Positions 25,565 to 35,296 of a stretch of 64,000 nt of DNA are shown here, piece after piece. Position 1 is the first letter of the stretch, and every line of letters starts with the position of its first letter. This DNA comes from Pseudomonas tolaasii NCPPB 2192 (GTDB lineage Bacteria > Pseudomonadota > Gammaproteobacteria > Pseudomonadales > Pseudomonadaceae), in the NCBI RefSeq assembly GCF_002813445.1, contig NZ_PHHD01000001.1, positions 2,046,001 through 2,110,000 of the forward strand. Direction: 5' to 3'. The notes under the pieces were generated by a model, which saw only the letters and a program-made list of their open reading frames with translations, ran no database searches and was not told the DNA's origin. The position numbers and the translations under genes were made by a program.

Positions 25565-26524
25565 TTAGCCTTTCGCTTTTTTCTTCGGCACAATCTTGCG
25601 CAGCACCCGCTGTGCCAGGCGCTTCAACTTCGACTCTTTCTCCGGTTCCGCCAAGCCCTGTTGGCGCAGCCAGTCCTTCCAGCGAATCCGCTCGTCCCGC
25701 ACCAGCCAGCCTTCCTGCCGGGCGAAACTTTCCGCCAGGTAAAGGCCGCGTGTGCTGGCCGGGATAAGCTGGTCTTTCTTGACGGTATACAGCTCGGCCA
25801 GCGGCTCGCCGTCCTTCAAGGGCATCAGGTACAGGTCCGGGCGCTGGCGGTCGAGGCGCGCCACGAGCTGGTCGCCTTCGAGGCGTTCATCCACATGGAA
25901 CAGGCTGAGGGACTTGGCTTCCCTGGGCACTTCCAGGCGCAGGTCATAAATCAGCTGCAACGACGCCGTGGGCAGGTGCACGTAGGCGCGGGGGCGCTCA
26001 ATCAGTTGAGTGGTTGCGCAGCGCACCGGGCGTGCGGCGCCGGACAGCGGGCTCAGGCGAAATGGCAGGGCTTCGCGGTAATGCAGGGCGGCGGAGTAGG
26101 GCGCCGGCAGCCAGGTGTCATTGAAGCGCCCGCCGAGCCAGCCTTCGGGCGTCTCCAGCAAACATTCTTCGGCAATTTCCTGAATGGCGGTGTGCAGCGG
26201 CAGGTTCAGCTCATGGGCGGGCACGTAGCCGGAGATCAGCTTGAGCACCACGTCGCCACGGTCCTGGCGACGTTGACGCACCAGCACCCAGTAATCCCTG
26301 TTTTGCCAATGCAGGGTCAGGCGCACCGACACGCCGAGGTTGGCCAGCTCCAGGGCAAAGCGCTCCGGGTCTGCCACCTCCACCGGTTTGCGCCGTTGCA
26401 GGGTCTGGGCGAAGTTGAGCGGCATGCCCACGCTCTGGTAACTCAGGCCTTCGGGTGTGGCTTCGACGTGCAGCGGCAGTGTTTTAAAGTTGCTGGGGTT
26501 TTTTCTTATGAGCGTTCGCGGCAT
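25565..26524 (-). CDS. Conserved Pseudomonas protein of unknown function
   Basis: A 319-residue soluble protein, start ATG at 26524 after a good AAGGAG. I recall homologues carrying the name 'metal ABC transporter ATPase', but no Walker A, signature or Walker B motif is present, so that name is not supported. Visible features: conserved N-terminus RTLIRKNPSNFKTLPL, a middle region with many aromatic and charged residues, and a strongly basic tail (KLKRLAQRVLRKIVPKKKAKG) that could bind nucleic acid, phosphate or membrane. It precedes no enzyme of known linkage, lying downstream of the aldo/keto reductase operon in the same direction. Confidence 0.8.
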   Translation of the reverse strand: MPRTLIRKNPSNFKTLPLHVEATPEGLSYQSVGMPLNFAQTLQRRKPVEVADPERFALELANLGVSVRLTLHWQNRDYWVLVRQRRQDRGDVVLKLISGYVPAHELNLPLHTAIQEIAEECLLETPEGWLGGRFNDTWLPAPYSAALHYREALPFRLSPLSGAARPVRCATTQLIERPRAYVHLPTASLQLIYDLRLEVPREAKSLSLFHVDERLEGDQLVARLDRQRPDLYLMPLKDGEPLAELYTVKKDQLIPASTRGLYLAESFARQEGWLVRDERIRWKDWLRQQGLAEPEKESKLKRLAQRVLRKIVPKKKAKG

Positions 26525-26565
26525 GTCGGCTCCTTCTTGCGACGGGGTCGGCCGCGTGGGCGGCA

Positions 26566-27378
26566 TCAGAGTTGACGAATGACCTGGGCAGCGGTCGCCA
26601 CGTTATGGGCCAGGTGCAGCGGATTAATGGTCCCGACAATAGCACTGGCGACGCCCGTTTGCGCAAACAACAACATGAAACTGGCATGAATTGGATCCAT
26701 TCCAGGCTCAAGGCACACATGGCCGCTGGCTAGGGCCTTTTTCACCAGAATGCCTTTGCCGTGCGCCGCTGCGTAGTCAATCACGGCTTTCTCGGCCTGT
26801 TCGTTCAGATTGTAGGTGACCATCGCGCAATCGCCCCTTTCCAGAGCCTTCACGCCCCCTTCCACGGTCTTGCCGGAGAAGCCGAAGCCACGGATCTTGC
26901 CTTCCTTTTTCAGTTCCGCCAGGGTCTCGTAGACGTCACAGTCGTTGAGGATGTGCAGGTCATTGCCGTCGGAATGCACCAGCACCAGGTCGATAAAATC
27001 CGTTTCAAGTCTTTTCAAGCTACGCTCGATCGACATCCGCGTATGCGCGGCGCTGAAGTCATGGCGTGATACACCCGCTTCAAACTCTTCACCGACCTTG
27101 CTGACAATCACCCAGTCCTTGCGCTGGCCGCGCAGCAACGGGCCGAGACGTTCTTCGCTGCGCCCATAAGCCGGGGCGGTGTCGATCAGGTTGATGCCCA
27201 GTTGTTGAGCCTGGCGCAGCAACATCCGCGCTTCGTCATCGTTTGGAATCTGGAAGCCGCTGGGGTATTTCACCCCCTGGTCACGGCCCAGTTTGACGGT
27301 GCCCAGGCCCAGCGGCGACACCAGCAGGCCGGTGCTGCCCAGCGGGCGATGGAGGTCGTGCAGGGTTGGCAGGCTCAT
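26566..27378 (-). CDS. Aldo/keto reductase
   Basis: A 270-residue (beta/alpha)8 oxidoreductase with the family tetrad visible: Asp and Tyr in NLIDTAPAYGRSEERLG, Lys in DWVIVSKVG and His in DLVLVHSDG. NAD(P)H-dependent reduction of a carbonyl is expected; substrate unknown. The N-terminus PLGSTGLLVSPLGLGTVKLG is typical of the AKR11-13 type. ATG at 27378 overlaps the stop of the upstream FAD oxidoreductase by four bases, so the two are coupled. The order FAD oxidoreductase - aldo/keto reductase is kept in P. aeruginosa (PA4991-PA4992). Confidence 0.9.
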   Translation of the reverse strand: MSLPTLHDLHRPLGSTGLLVSPLGLGTVKLGRDQGVKYPSGFQIPNDDEARMLLRQAQQLGINLIDTAPAYGRSEERLGPLLRGQRKDWVIVSKVGEEFEAGVSRHDFSAAHTRMSIERSLKRLETDFIDLVLVHSDGNDLHILNDCDVYETLAELKKEGKIRGFGFSGKTVEGGVKALERGDCAMVTYNLNEQAEKAVIDYAAAHGKGILVKKALASGHVCLEPGMDPIHASFMLLFAQTGVASAIVGTINPLHLAHNVATAAQVIRQL

Positions 27379-28550
27379 GGCAACAGGTGCTCCCAGGCAG
27401 GTTGGCCGAGGGCCGGTTTCGGCAGGTCGGGCAGGGCGTCGGTGACGGTTGGACGGATGCCGTCGCGTTCCAGGGCGCTGAGCACGCGGTCGGCGAAGTC
27501 CGGAGCCAGTGCCAGTTTGGTCGGCCAACCCACCAATAGGCGGCCCTGTTCGGCGAGGAAGGCATTGTCGGGGCGGGTCAGGCCTGACTGCAGCGGCTCG
27601 GCGCGGTCAACACGAAGGGTCGCCCAGCGGGTTTGGCTCATGTCGATCCACGGCAGCAGTTGTGCCAACTCTTTTTGCGCGGTGGAAATTTGTTCTTCAG
27701 GCGTGCGTGCCACACCATCGGCTTCGGCAATGTCGCCGCCCATGTACCACACCCAGTTGCCATCGGCAGCCGGGTGGGTGGTGACGGTGATGCGCGGCTT
27801 GGTGCCGCCGCCCAGGCAATGGGCGTACAGCGGCTTGAGGCCGGGGCCCTTGGCGATGATCATGTGCAGCGGGCGGGTCTGCATGGCCGGCTGGCTGAGG
27901 CCCAGGGCGCTCAGCAGATCCGCCGTGCCGCCGCCTGCGCTCAGCACGATGCGCTGGGCGCGGATTTCGCGGCCATCCACCTTCAAGCCCACCAGGGTGT
28001 CGCCTTCGCGCAGCGGTTCGATATGCTGCCCGGCGAGCAAACCATCGCCAGCCAGTTGGGCCAGGCGTTCGACCAGGCTTGGCACGTCGATCACCAGTTC
28101 TGCCAGGCGATAGACCTTGCCTTTGAAGCGACGGTCCTGCAGGGCCGGGGGCAACTCCTCGCCCTTGACCTGGTCCACGCGCCCGCGCACCGCCTTGCTC
28201 GCGAAGAAGCTGGTGAGGTTGCCGGCAATCGTGCCGGGGGACCACAGGTAATGGGCTTCGGACAGCAAACGCACGCCGGACAGGTCCAGTTCGCCGTTGC
28301 CCGCCAGCGCTTCACGCCAGCGGCGTGGCATGTCGGCGATGGCTTCCGAGGCGCCAGTGAGGGCGCCGTGCAGGGCGTATTTCGCACCGCCGTGAATGAT
28401 CCCCTGGGACTTCACGGTTTGCCCGCCACCCAGGGTGGCGTTCTCCACCACCACAGTGGAAAACCCCTGGCTGCGCAGGCGCGCGTTCAGCCAGAGGCCG
28501 GCAACCCCGGCGCCGACAATCAGAACGTCGGTGGAAATAACGGATGGCAT
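27375..28550 (-). CDS. FAD-dependent oxidoreductase (DAO/GlpD fold)
   Basis: A 391-residue flavoprotein beginning DVLIVGAGVAGLWLNARL (dinucleotide-binding GxGxxG) and STVVVEN with the ribose-binding acidic residue; GGGQTVKSQGIIHGGAKYAL resembles the second conserved block of the D-amino-acid-oxidase/glycerol-3-phosphate-dehydrogenase group. GRLLVGWPTKLALAPDFADRVL near the C-terminus fits the FAD ribityl region. Substrate unknown. It lies in the same direction as, and between, an SMR transporter and an aldo/keto reductase. Confidence 0.87.
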   Translation of the reverse strand: MPSVISTDVLIVGAGVAGLWLNARLRSQGFSTVVVENATLGGGQTVKSQGIIHGGAKYALHGALTGASEAIADMPRRWREALAGNGELDLSGVRLLSEAHYLWSPGTIAGNLTSFFASKAVRGRVDQVKGEELPPALQDRRFKGKVYRLAELVIDVPSLVERLAQLAGDGLLAGQHIEPLREGDTLVGLKVDGREIRAQRIVLSAGGGTADLLSALGLSQPAMQTRPLHMIIAKGPGLKPLYAHCLGGGTKPRITVTTHPAADGNWVWYMGGDIAEADGVARTPEEQISTAQKELAQLLPWIDMSQTRWATLRVDRAEPLQSGLTRPDNAFLAEQGRLLVGWPTKLALAPDFADRVLSALERDGIRPTVTDALPDLPKPALGQPAWEHLLP

Positions 28551-28605
28551 CGGCGACCTCAGTGCTCAAGACAAGAGGCGCAGTATACAGGCTGTTGAGC
28601 AGGGG

Positions 28606-28941
28606 TCAGTGCCCGGCGGTTTTCGAGAACAGCTGAATCACCACCACGCCCAGCACAATCAGGCCCATGCCCAACATCGCCGGCACGTCCAGCTTCTGCC
28701 CGTAGATAAACAGCGCGGCGACGCTGACCATCACAATCCCCAGGCCCGCCCACACCGCGTACGCCACGCCCACCGGCACGGTACGCACCACCAGAGTGAG
28801 CATCCAGAACGCCACGCCGTAACCGACGATCATCAGCAGCAGCGGGATGGGTGTGCTCAAGCCTTTGACGGCTTTCATGGAGACGGTCGCGATCACTTCC
28901 GAGCAAATGGCAATGGCCAGGTAGACATAGGCGATATTCAT
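28606..28941 (-). CDS. Small multidrug resistance (SMR) transporter
   Basis: A 111-residue protein with four membrane segments and the conserved SMR Glu15 in AIAICSEVIATVSMKA, then YGVAFWMLTLVVRTVPVGVAYAVWAGLGIV, the diagnostic second-third helix stretch. Works as an antiparallel dimer exchanging protons for lipophilic cations (EmrE/QacE group). Start ATG at 28941; only a distant GAGG is seen as ribosome site. First gene of a group facing away from a LysR regulator, which may control it. Confidence 0.92.
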   Translation of the reverse strand: MNIAYVYLAIAICSEVIATVSMKAVKGLSTPIPLLLMIVGYGVAFWMLTLVVRTVPVGVAYAVWAGLGIVMVSVAALFIYGQKLDVPAMLGMGLIVLGVVVIQLFSKTAGH

Positions 28942-28996
28942 GGAGGTGTCCTCGGTGTGGGGCGTGCTGGATAAGGTCGCCATTCTAACGTCTCAC

Positions 28997-29037
28997 AAGA
29001 TGGGATAAAGTCATTACCTATCCGATTTTAAGATGGG
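28997..29037. promoter_or_regulatory. Candidate LysR operator, SMR / LysR divergent region
   Basis: The 103-base gap between the SMR gene and the LysR gene holds two direct copies of AAGATGGG (28997-29004 and 29030-29037) and, between them, an interrupted dyad GGATA-N11-TATCC (29003-29023). An interrupted dyad with about 11 bases between arms is the usual LysR site layout. Assignment is by pattern and position only. Confidence 0.35.
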
Positions 29038-29044
29038 TTGAGCC

Positions 29045-29935
29045 ATGAGCGTGCAGTGGAATCTGGAACAGATGCGCTTGTTTGTCAGCGTCGCCGAACA
29101 ACGGTCGTTTTCGGCGGTGGCGCGTCATCAGCGCAAGGCGCAGTCGGCGGTGAGCAACGGCATAGCGCTGCTCGAAGCGGACCTGGGCCTGAGCCTGTTC
29201 GAGCGCAGCAGTGGCCGTCAGCCGGTTTTGACCGAGGCCGGCAGCGTCTTGCTGGAGGAGGCGCGCGAAGTATTGCGCCAGTGCGAGCGCCTCAATGGCC
29301 GCGCGCTGGCACTGACACGCGGCGAAGAAGCCCTGCTGCGCCTGGCCCAGGACGAAGCCATGTTGTTTCAGCCGGTACTCGACAGCCTCGAGGCATTGGC
29401 CGCGCAGTACCCGCATCTGGAGGTGCAACTGTCCAGCGCCGCCCAGGGCGATGTGGCGCGCAAACTGGTGGAACGCAAGGCGGATTTGGGCCTGTTGTTC
29501 TATCACGACCAGATCCCCGAAGCCCTTGAGCGGCGCGTGGTGGGCAGCGTGGAGATGGTCACGGTGTGCGGTGTGAATCACCCGCTGGCCCAGGAAAAAT
29601 ACGTGACCTGCCAGCGCCTGGCGCAGTTTCGCCAGTTGCTGATGTCGACCCAGACCAGCGTCTACCCCGGCAGTGAAGCGGCGAGCCCGCTGGTGTGGCG
29701 TGCCGACAGCTTCTATGTGCTGGCCGAATGGCTGATGAGCGGCCTGGGCTGGGCGTGGTTGCCCCGGCATATCGTGCAGTACCCGACCTATCAGCAACAG
29801 ATGGTCGAACTGCACAGCGAATGGACCCCGCCGGCGCTGGTGGTCGAGCTGGTGTGGCGCCGCGACGAACACCTTGGCCCCGCTGCACGCTTCCTGGCGC
29901 AACGATTTGCCGAGTGCCTGCAGGCGATTGACTGA
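29045..29935 (+). CDS. LysR-family transcriptional regulator
   Basis: A 296-residue LysR protein: N-terminal helix-turn-helix (WNLEQMRLFVSVAEQRSFSA; QSAVSNGIALLEADLGLSLFER) and a C-terminal effector domain. It is divergent from the SMR - FAD oxidoreductase - aldo/keto reductase group, the same arrangement as PA4989 in P. aeruginosa, and is the probable regulator of that group. Waaa starts 23 bases after its stop, so read-through into waaA is possible. Confidence 0.92.
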   Translation: MSVQWNLEQMRLFVSVAEQRSFSAVARHQRKAQSAVSNGIALLEADLGLSLFERSSGRQPVLTEAGSVLLEEAREVLRQCERLNGRALALTRGEEALLRLAQDEAMLFQPVLDSLEALAAQYPHLEVQLSSAAQGDVARKLVERKADLGLLFYHDQIPEALERRVVGSVEMVTVCGVNHPLAQEKYVTCQRLAQFRQLLMSTQTSVYPGSEAASPLVWRADSFYVLAEWLMSGLGWAWLPRHIVQYPTYQQQMVELHSEWTPPALVVELVWRRDEHLGPAARFLAQRFAECLQAID

Positions 29936-29958
29936 AAAAGCCGATAAACTCCGCCGCC

Positions 29959-31233
29959 ATGAATAGAACTCTCTACAGCTGTCTGTTTTACCTGGCGCTG
30001 CCTTTGGTGGCTTTACGTCTGTGGCTGCGCGCACGCAAGGCGCCGGCCTATGCCAAGCGCGTGGGCGAGCGCTTCTCCTATGGCTTGCCGCAGATGAAAC
30101 CGGGCGGAATCTGGGTGCACGCCGTGTCGGTGGGCGAGAGCATTGCTGCCGCGCCGATGATTCGCGGGTTGATGGCGCGTCATCCCACGCTGCCGATCAC
30201 GGTCACCTGCATGACGCCCACCGGTTCCGAGCGCATCCAGGCGCTGTTCGCCCATGAGCCGCGCATCCAGCACTGTTATCTGCCCTATGACTTGCCCTGC
30301 GCGGCCAAGCGGTTTCTTGATCGCGTGCAGCCAAAGCTGGCGGTGATCATGGAAACCGAGCTGTGGCCCAACCACATCCACGCCTGCGCCCGGCGCGGTA
30401 TTCCGGTGGCCTTGGCCAATGCTCGGCTATCGGCGCGCTCGGCCAAAGGTTACGGGCGTTTCGCCAAATTGACCGCGCCGATGCTGGCCGAAATGAGCCT
30501 GTTTGCCGTGCAGACACACACCGAAGCCCAACGTTATCTAAGCCTCGGCGCGCGGCCGGAAACGGTCGAAGTCACCGGCTCGATCAAATTCGACCTGACC
30601 ATCGACCCGCAATTGCCGGTGCGCGCCGCCGCCTTGCGCGAGCAGTGGGGGGCCAGCGAGCGGCCGGTGTGGATCGCTGCCAGCACCCATGAAGGTGAAG
30701 ACGAAGTGGTACTCGCCGCCCATCGCCAACTGCTCGACAGCTACCCCAACGCCTTGTTGATTCTGGTGCCGCGCCATCAGGAGCGTTTCGGCCCGATGTT
30801 CGAGCTGTGCACGCGGCAGGGGTTTGCCACGGTGCGCCGCTCCAGTGGCGAACCGGTGACTGCGCAGACTTCGGTATTGCTCGGCGACACCATGGGCGAG
30901 TTGCTGTTCCTGTATGCGCTGGCCGACAGCGCTTTCGTCGGCGGCAGCCTGGTGGCCACCGGCGGCCACAACCCGCTGGAGCCGGCGGCGCTGGGCAAGC
31001 CGGTGATCATGGGCCCGCACGTGTTCAACTTCCTCGAGATCACCGCGATGATGCGCGAGGCCGGGGCGTTGCGCGCGGTGGATGACGCCGAAGGGCTGGC
31101 CGAAGCCGTGCGGCAGTTGTTTGAACTGCCGCAGGATGCACGCCAGATGGGCGCGGCCGGGCTGAAAGTGATGCAAGCTAACCAGGGCGCGCTCAAGCGT
31201 TTGCTCGATGGCCTGGACAGATTATTGAGTTAA
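29959..31233 (+). CDS. waaA: 3-deoxy-D-manno-octulosonic acid (Kdo) transferase
   Basis: A 424-residue inner-membrane-associated GT30 enzyme that adds Kdo from CMP-Kdo to lipid IVA, the first core step. N-terminal anchor (about residues 4-20), then GGIWVHAVSVGESIAAAPMIRGL with the catalytic Glu in GES, METELWPNHIHACARRGIP, NARLSARSAKGY, and the donor-side SVLLGDTMGELLFLYALADSAFVGGSL and GGHNPLEPAALGKPVIMGPHVFNF. Full length. Equals PA4988. Confidence 0.96.
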   Translation: MNRTLYSCLFYLALPLVALRLWLRARKAPAYAKRVGERFSYGLPQMKPGGIWVHAVSVGESIAAAPMIRGLMARHPTLPITVTCMTPTGSERIQALFAHEPRIQHCYLPYDLPCAAKRFLDRVQPKLAVIMETELWPNHIHACARRGIPVALANARLSARSAKGYGRFAKLTAPMLAEMSLFAVQTHTEAQRYLSLGARPETVEVTGSIKFDLTIDPQLPVRAAALREQWGASERPVWIAASTHEGEDEVVLAAHRQLLDSYPNALLILVPRHQERFGPMFELCTRQGFATVRRSSGEPVTAQTSVLLGDTMGELLFLYALADSAFVGGSLVATGGHNPLEPAALGKPVIMGPHVFNFLEITAMMREAGALRAVDDAEGLAEAVRQLFELPQDARQMGAAGLKVMQANQGALKRLLDGLDRLLS

Positions 31234-31245
31234 CGCGGAACAAAA

Positions 31246-31332
31246 TGTGGGAGCTGGCTTGCCTGCGATAGCATCACCCCGGTGTATTTGAAGGACCGAG
31301 GTGTCTGCATCGCAGGCAAGCCAGCTCCCACA
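31246..31332. repeat. REPIN-like hairpin between waaA and tolC
   Basis: Left arm TGTGGGAGCTGGCTTGCCTG and its complement ending CAGCTCCCACA form a long hairpin with an imperfect middle. It lies between convergent genes. Its right end has been tandemly expanded (see next entry). Confidence 0.82.
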
Positions 31333-31380
31333 CAAGCCAGCTCCCACACAAGCCAGCTCCCACACAAGCCAGCTCCCACA
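31317..31380. repeat. Four tandem 16-bp units from a REP arm
   Basis: CAAGCCAGCTCCCACA is present four times without a mismatch (31317-31332, 31333-31348, 31349-31364, 31365-31380). The first copy is the right arm of the adjacent REPIN-like element, so the array looks like slippage or unequal exchange at one arm. Confidence 0.9.
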
Positions 31381-31397
31381 TGGGTTCCAGGTTGAAT

Positions 31398-32837
31398 TCA
31401 AGAACCGGGGCGGGCCTTGAGTTGCTCGGCGGCCGCCTTGGCCAAATCCGGTGGCAGGAAGTCTTTGTCCGGGTTGTAGTCAGCCTTGAGGTAGCGCGCC
31501 AAATCCTGCAAATCGCCAGGGTTCAAGGTGCCCGCTGCCTGCTTCAAGCGCAGGTTGTCGAGGATGTAGTCGTAACGGCTGTTGTTGTAGTTGCGCACCG
31601 ACGAGTACAGCTGGCGCTGTGAATCCAGCACGTCGACGATGTTGCGCGTGCCCACCTGATAGCCGATTTCCGTAGCTTCCACCGCGCTCTGGTTGGAGAT
31701 GATCGACTGGCGGCGCGCCTGTACCTGCTCCACATCGGTGTTCACCGCGCGGTGCAGGTTGCGGGTGTTTTCCACGACCTGACGGCGCAGGCCTTCGCGC
31801 TGTTGCTCGCTCTGGTCGAGGCGCGAGTAGGATTCACGCACCTGCGAGCTGGTCAGGCCGCCGCTGTAGAGCGGGATGTTCAGGCGCAGGCCGACGGTGC
31901 GCTGGGACACATCGCCACCGTAGGGCACCGGCAACTGGTTCGGGTTGCTGAAGCCCAGCGCGTCGTTGTCACCCTTTTCGTATTGCGCCACGGCGTCCAG
32001 CGTCGGCAAGTGGCCGGCCTTGCGCTGGCGCAGGGTTTCTTCGGCGGCGGTCACGGCATAGTTGCTGGCCAGCAGGTTGAGGTTCTGGCGCCCGGCGGTT
32101 TCGACCCAGGCCTTGGCATCGTTCGGCGCCGGTGGCAACACCGGCAGCGTGTGCACGATGCCCTGGATCGAATTGTACTGGCGGTTGGTCAGTGTGATCA
32201 GCGCTTCGAAGGCGTCGTCCACCTGGCGCTGCGCAACAATGCGGTTGGCGCGCGCGGTGTCGTAGCTGGCCTGAGATTGCAGCACGTCGGTCTTGTCGGA
32301 AAGGCCCACGTCGAAGCGTTCATTGGACTGGTCGAGCTGGCGCTTGAAGGCGTTCTCTTCGGCCTTGGTCGAGGCCAGGTTGTCCTGGGCGCGCAGCACG
32401 GCGAAGTAGTTTTCGGCGCTTTGCAGGATCAGGTTCTGTTCGGTGGCCGAGAGTTGCAGCGAGGCCTGCTCGTTGACGGCTTCGGCGGCTTGCAGCTGGA
32501 ACCAGCGATCGGCGCGGAACAGCGGCTGGCTCAAGGTCGCGCGCCAGGAATGGGCGTCACGGTTAACGGTGGCCGCGGGCTGGTGGATCTGGGTGCGCAC
32601 GTTATTGCTGTCGGCGCCGGCAGAGAGGTTCGGCAGCAAACCGGCGCGGGCCTGAGGCACCACTTCTTTCTGCGCGCCGTACTGGGCGCGGGCAGCGGCC
32701 AGGTCGGCGTTGTTGTTCACCGCTTCCTGATAGACGCTGACCAGGTCGGTTTGGGCGGACAAGGGCGCTTCTGCTGCCCAGACCATTCCGTTGGTCGCAC
32801 AAGACACGGCGAGAGCCAGTGAGAGTTTGCGCAGCAT
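31398..32837 (-). CDS. tolC: TolC-family outer-membrane efflux protein
   Basis: A 479-residue type I secretion/efflux outer-membrane protein: signal peptide ending VWAAEA, then two OEP domains (DLVSVYQEAVNNNADLAAARAQ; and GLRLNIPLYSGGLTSSQVRESY in the second half), with YQVGTRNIVDVLDSQRQLY, typical of TolC. Unlike the lipoprotein at 2813 it has no lipobox. It forms a trimeric channel used by type I exporters and some pumps. Equals PA4974. It is divergent from thiC. Confidence 0.92.
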   Translation of the reverse strand: MLRKLSLALAVSCATNGMVWAAEAPLSAQTDLVSVYQEAVNNNADLAAARAQYGAQKEVVPQARAGLLPNLSAGADSNNVRTQIHQPAATVNRDAHSWRATLSQPLFRADRWFQLQAAEAVNEQASLQLSATEQNLILQSAENYFAVLRAQDNLASTKAEENAFKRQLDQSNERFDVGLSDKTDVLQSQASYDTARANRIVAQRQVDDAFEALITLTNRQYNSIQGIVHTLPVLPPAPNDAKAWVETAGRQNLNLLASNYAVTAAEETLRQRKAGHLPTLDAVAQYEKGDNDALGFSNPNQLPVPYGGDVSQRTVGLRLNIPLYSGGLTSSQVRESYSRLDQSEQQREGLRRQVVENTRNLHRAVNTDVEQVQARRQSIISNQSAVEATEIGYQVGTRNIVDVLDSQRQLYSSVRNYNNSRYDYILDNLRLKQAAGTLNPGDLQDLARYLKADYNPDKDFLPPDLAKAAAEQLKARPGS

Positions 32838-32979
32838 GTGGCGATCCCTAGAGTGAATATGGCGGCGATAATTAAGCGCCCAACGCTCGACGAGCATTGG
32901 GCAACGCCCGAGTGTAGTGGCCAGATCACGGCGCAACAATCCCGCAATTACGCCATTCATCATGCTGAATGCACCGCCA

Positions 32980-33010
32980 TTGGCAATTTGCCCACGGCAT
33001 GGTCTAGACT
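32980..33010 (+). promoter_or_regulatory. Candidate thiC promoter
   Basis: TTGGCA (32980-32985) and TAGACT (33005-33010) are separated by 19 bases, longer than the ideal 17. The expected start, about 33017, falls just before the first base of the riboswitch P1 stem, which supports the call. Confidence 0.4.
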
Positions 33011-33018
33011 GGCCGCGT

Positions 33019-33109
33019 TCTTGTCGGGGTGCCTTGTTGGAAGGCTGAGATCGGTAAATACCGGATCCCGTTGAACCTGATCAGGTTAGCGCCTGCGTAG
33101 GGAACAAGA
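33019..33109 (+). ncRNA. TPP riboswitch (THI element)
   Basis: The conserved cores are present in order: GGGGTGCC, GGCTGAGA (33043-33050), then ACCTGATCAGGTTAGCGCC and TGCGTAGGGAACAAG, the thi-box. P1 closes with TCTTGT (33019-33024) and ACAAGA (33104-33109). It binds thiamin pyrophosphate and lowers thiC expression, most likely by controlling transcript elongation or ribosome access; the platform type is not certain here. Confidence 0.96.
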
Positions 33110-33268
33110 TTTCTCGTCACCCGGCGAGTCCTCTTGTGCTTCGTCCGGGATGCTGTTCATTTATTGAACAGTCCTCGTGCACCGAGCACAGCACTGGTTT
33201 CAGTGCGTCCATCCGTCCCAGGTTCGCTCCGACAAAAATCCACCGCCTGGATAGTTGGAGAGCCTGTG

Positions 33269-35158
<1,890 letters not shown>

Positions 35159-35188
35159 TCCGAAGGCGGCGGCGACTCTGCCGCCGCC

Positions 35189-35254
35189 ATCGCGGGCAAG
35201 CCCGGCTCCCACACTGGAATGCGATCTTCTGTGGGAGCCGGGCTTGCCCGCGAT
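35189..35254. repeat. REP-like perfect 25-bp inverted repeat between thiC and cytX
   Basis: Arms at 35189-35213 and 35230-35254 (of the type GCGGGCAAGCCCGGCTCCCA) are exact complements around a 16-base loop. It could form a very stable hairpin in the thiC transcript and shield or stop it. Same family as the element at 46525. Confidence 0.88.
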
Positions 35255-35296
35255 AGCGATCTAACAAATAACAAATGCCCCTCAGAGATAACACCC

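Larger units (their letters stand above)
32838..33268. other. Gene-free thiC leader and tolC upstream region (431 bases)
   Basis: The left part (to about 32979) is tolC upstream sequence without clear promoter hexamers. A thiC promoter candidate, the TPP riboswitch and a 160-base stretch up to thiC follow. In that last stretch two small hairpins are visible, CTGTTCA-TTTAT-TGAACAG at 33153-33171 and GTGC-ACCGA-GCAC at 33177-33189, which may belong to the expression platform. No small open frame with a good ribosome site was seen. Confidence 0.7.

Noticed and set aside
29940..29947. GCCGATAA before waaA, a possible FliA -10
   Set aside because: No TAAA-like element 15 bases upstream (CAGG is there), and waaA is not a flagellar gene.
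31317..31380. Tandem 16-base repeats as a CRISPR array
   Set aside because: Units are directly adjacent with no spacers, and they derive from a REP arm.
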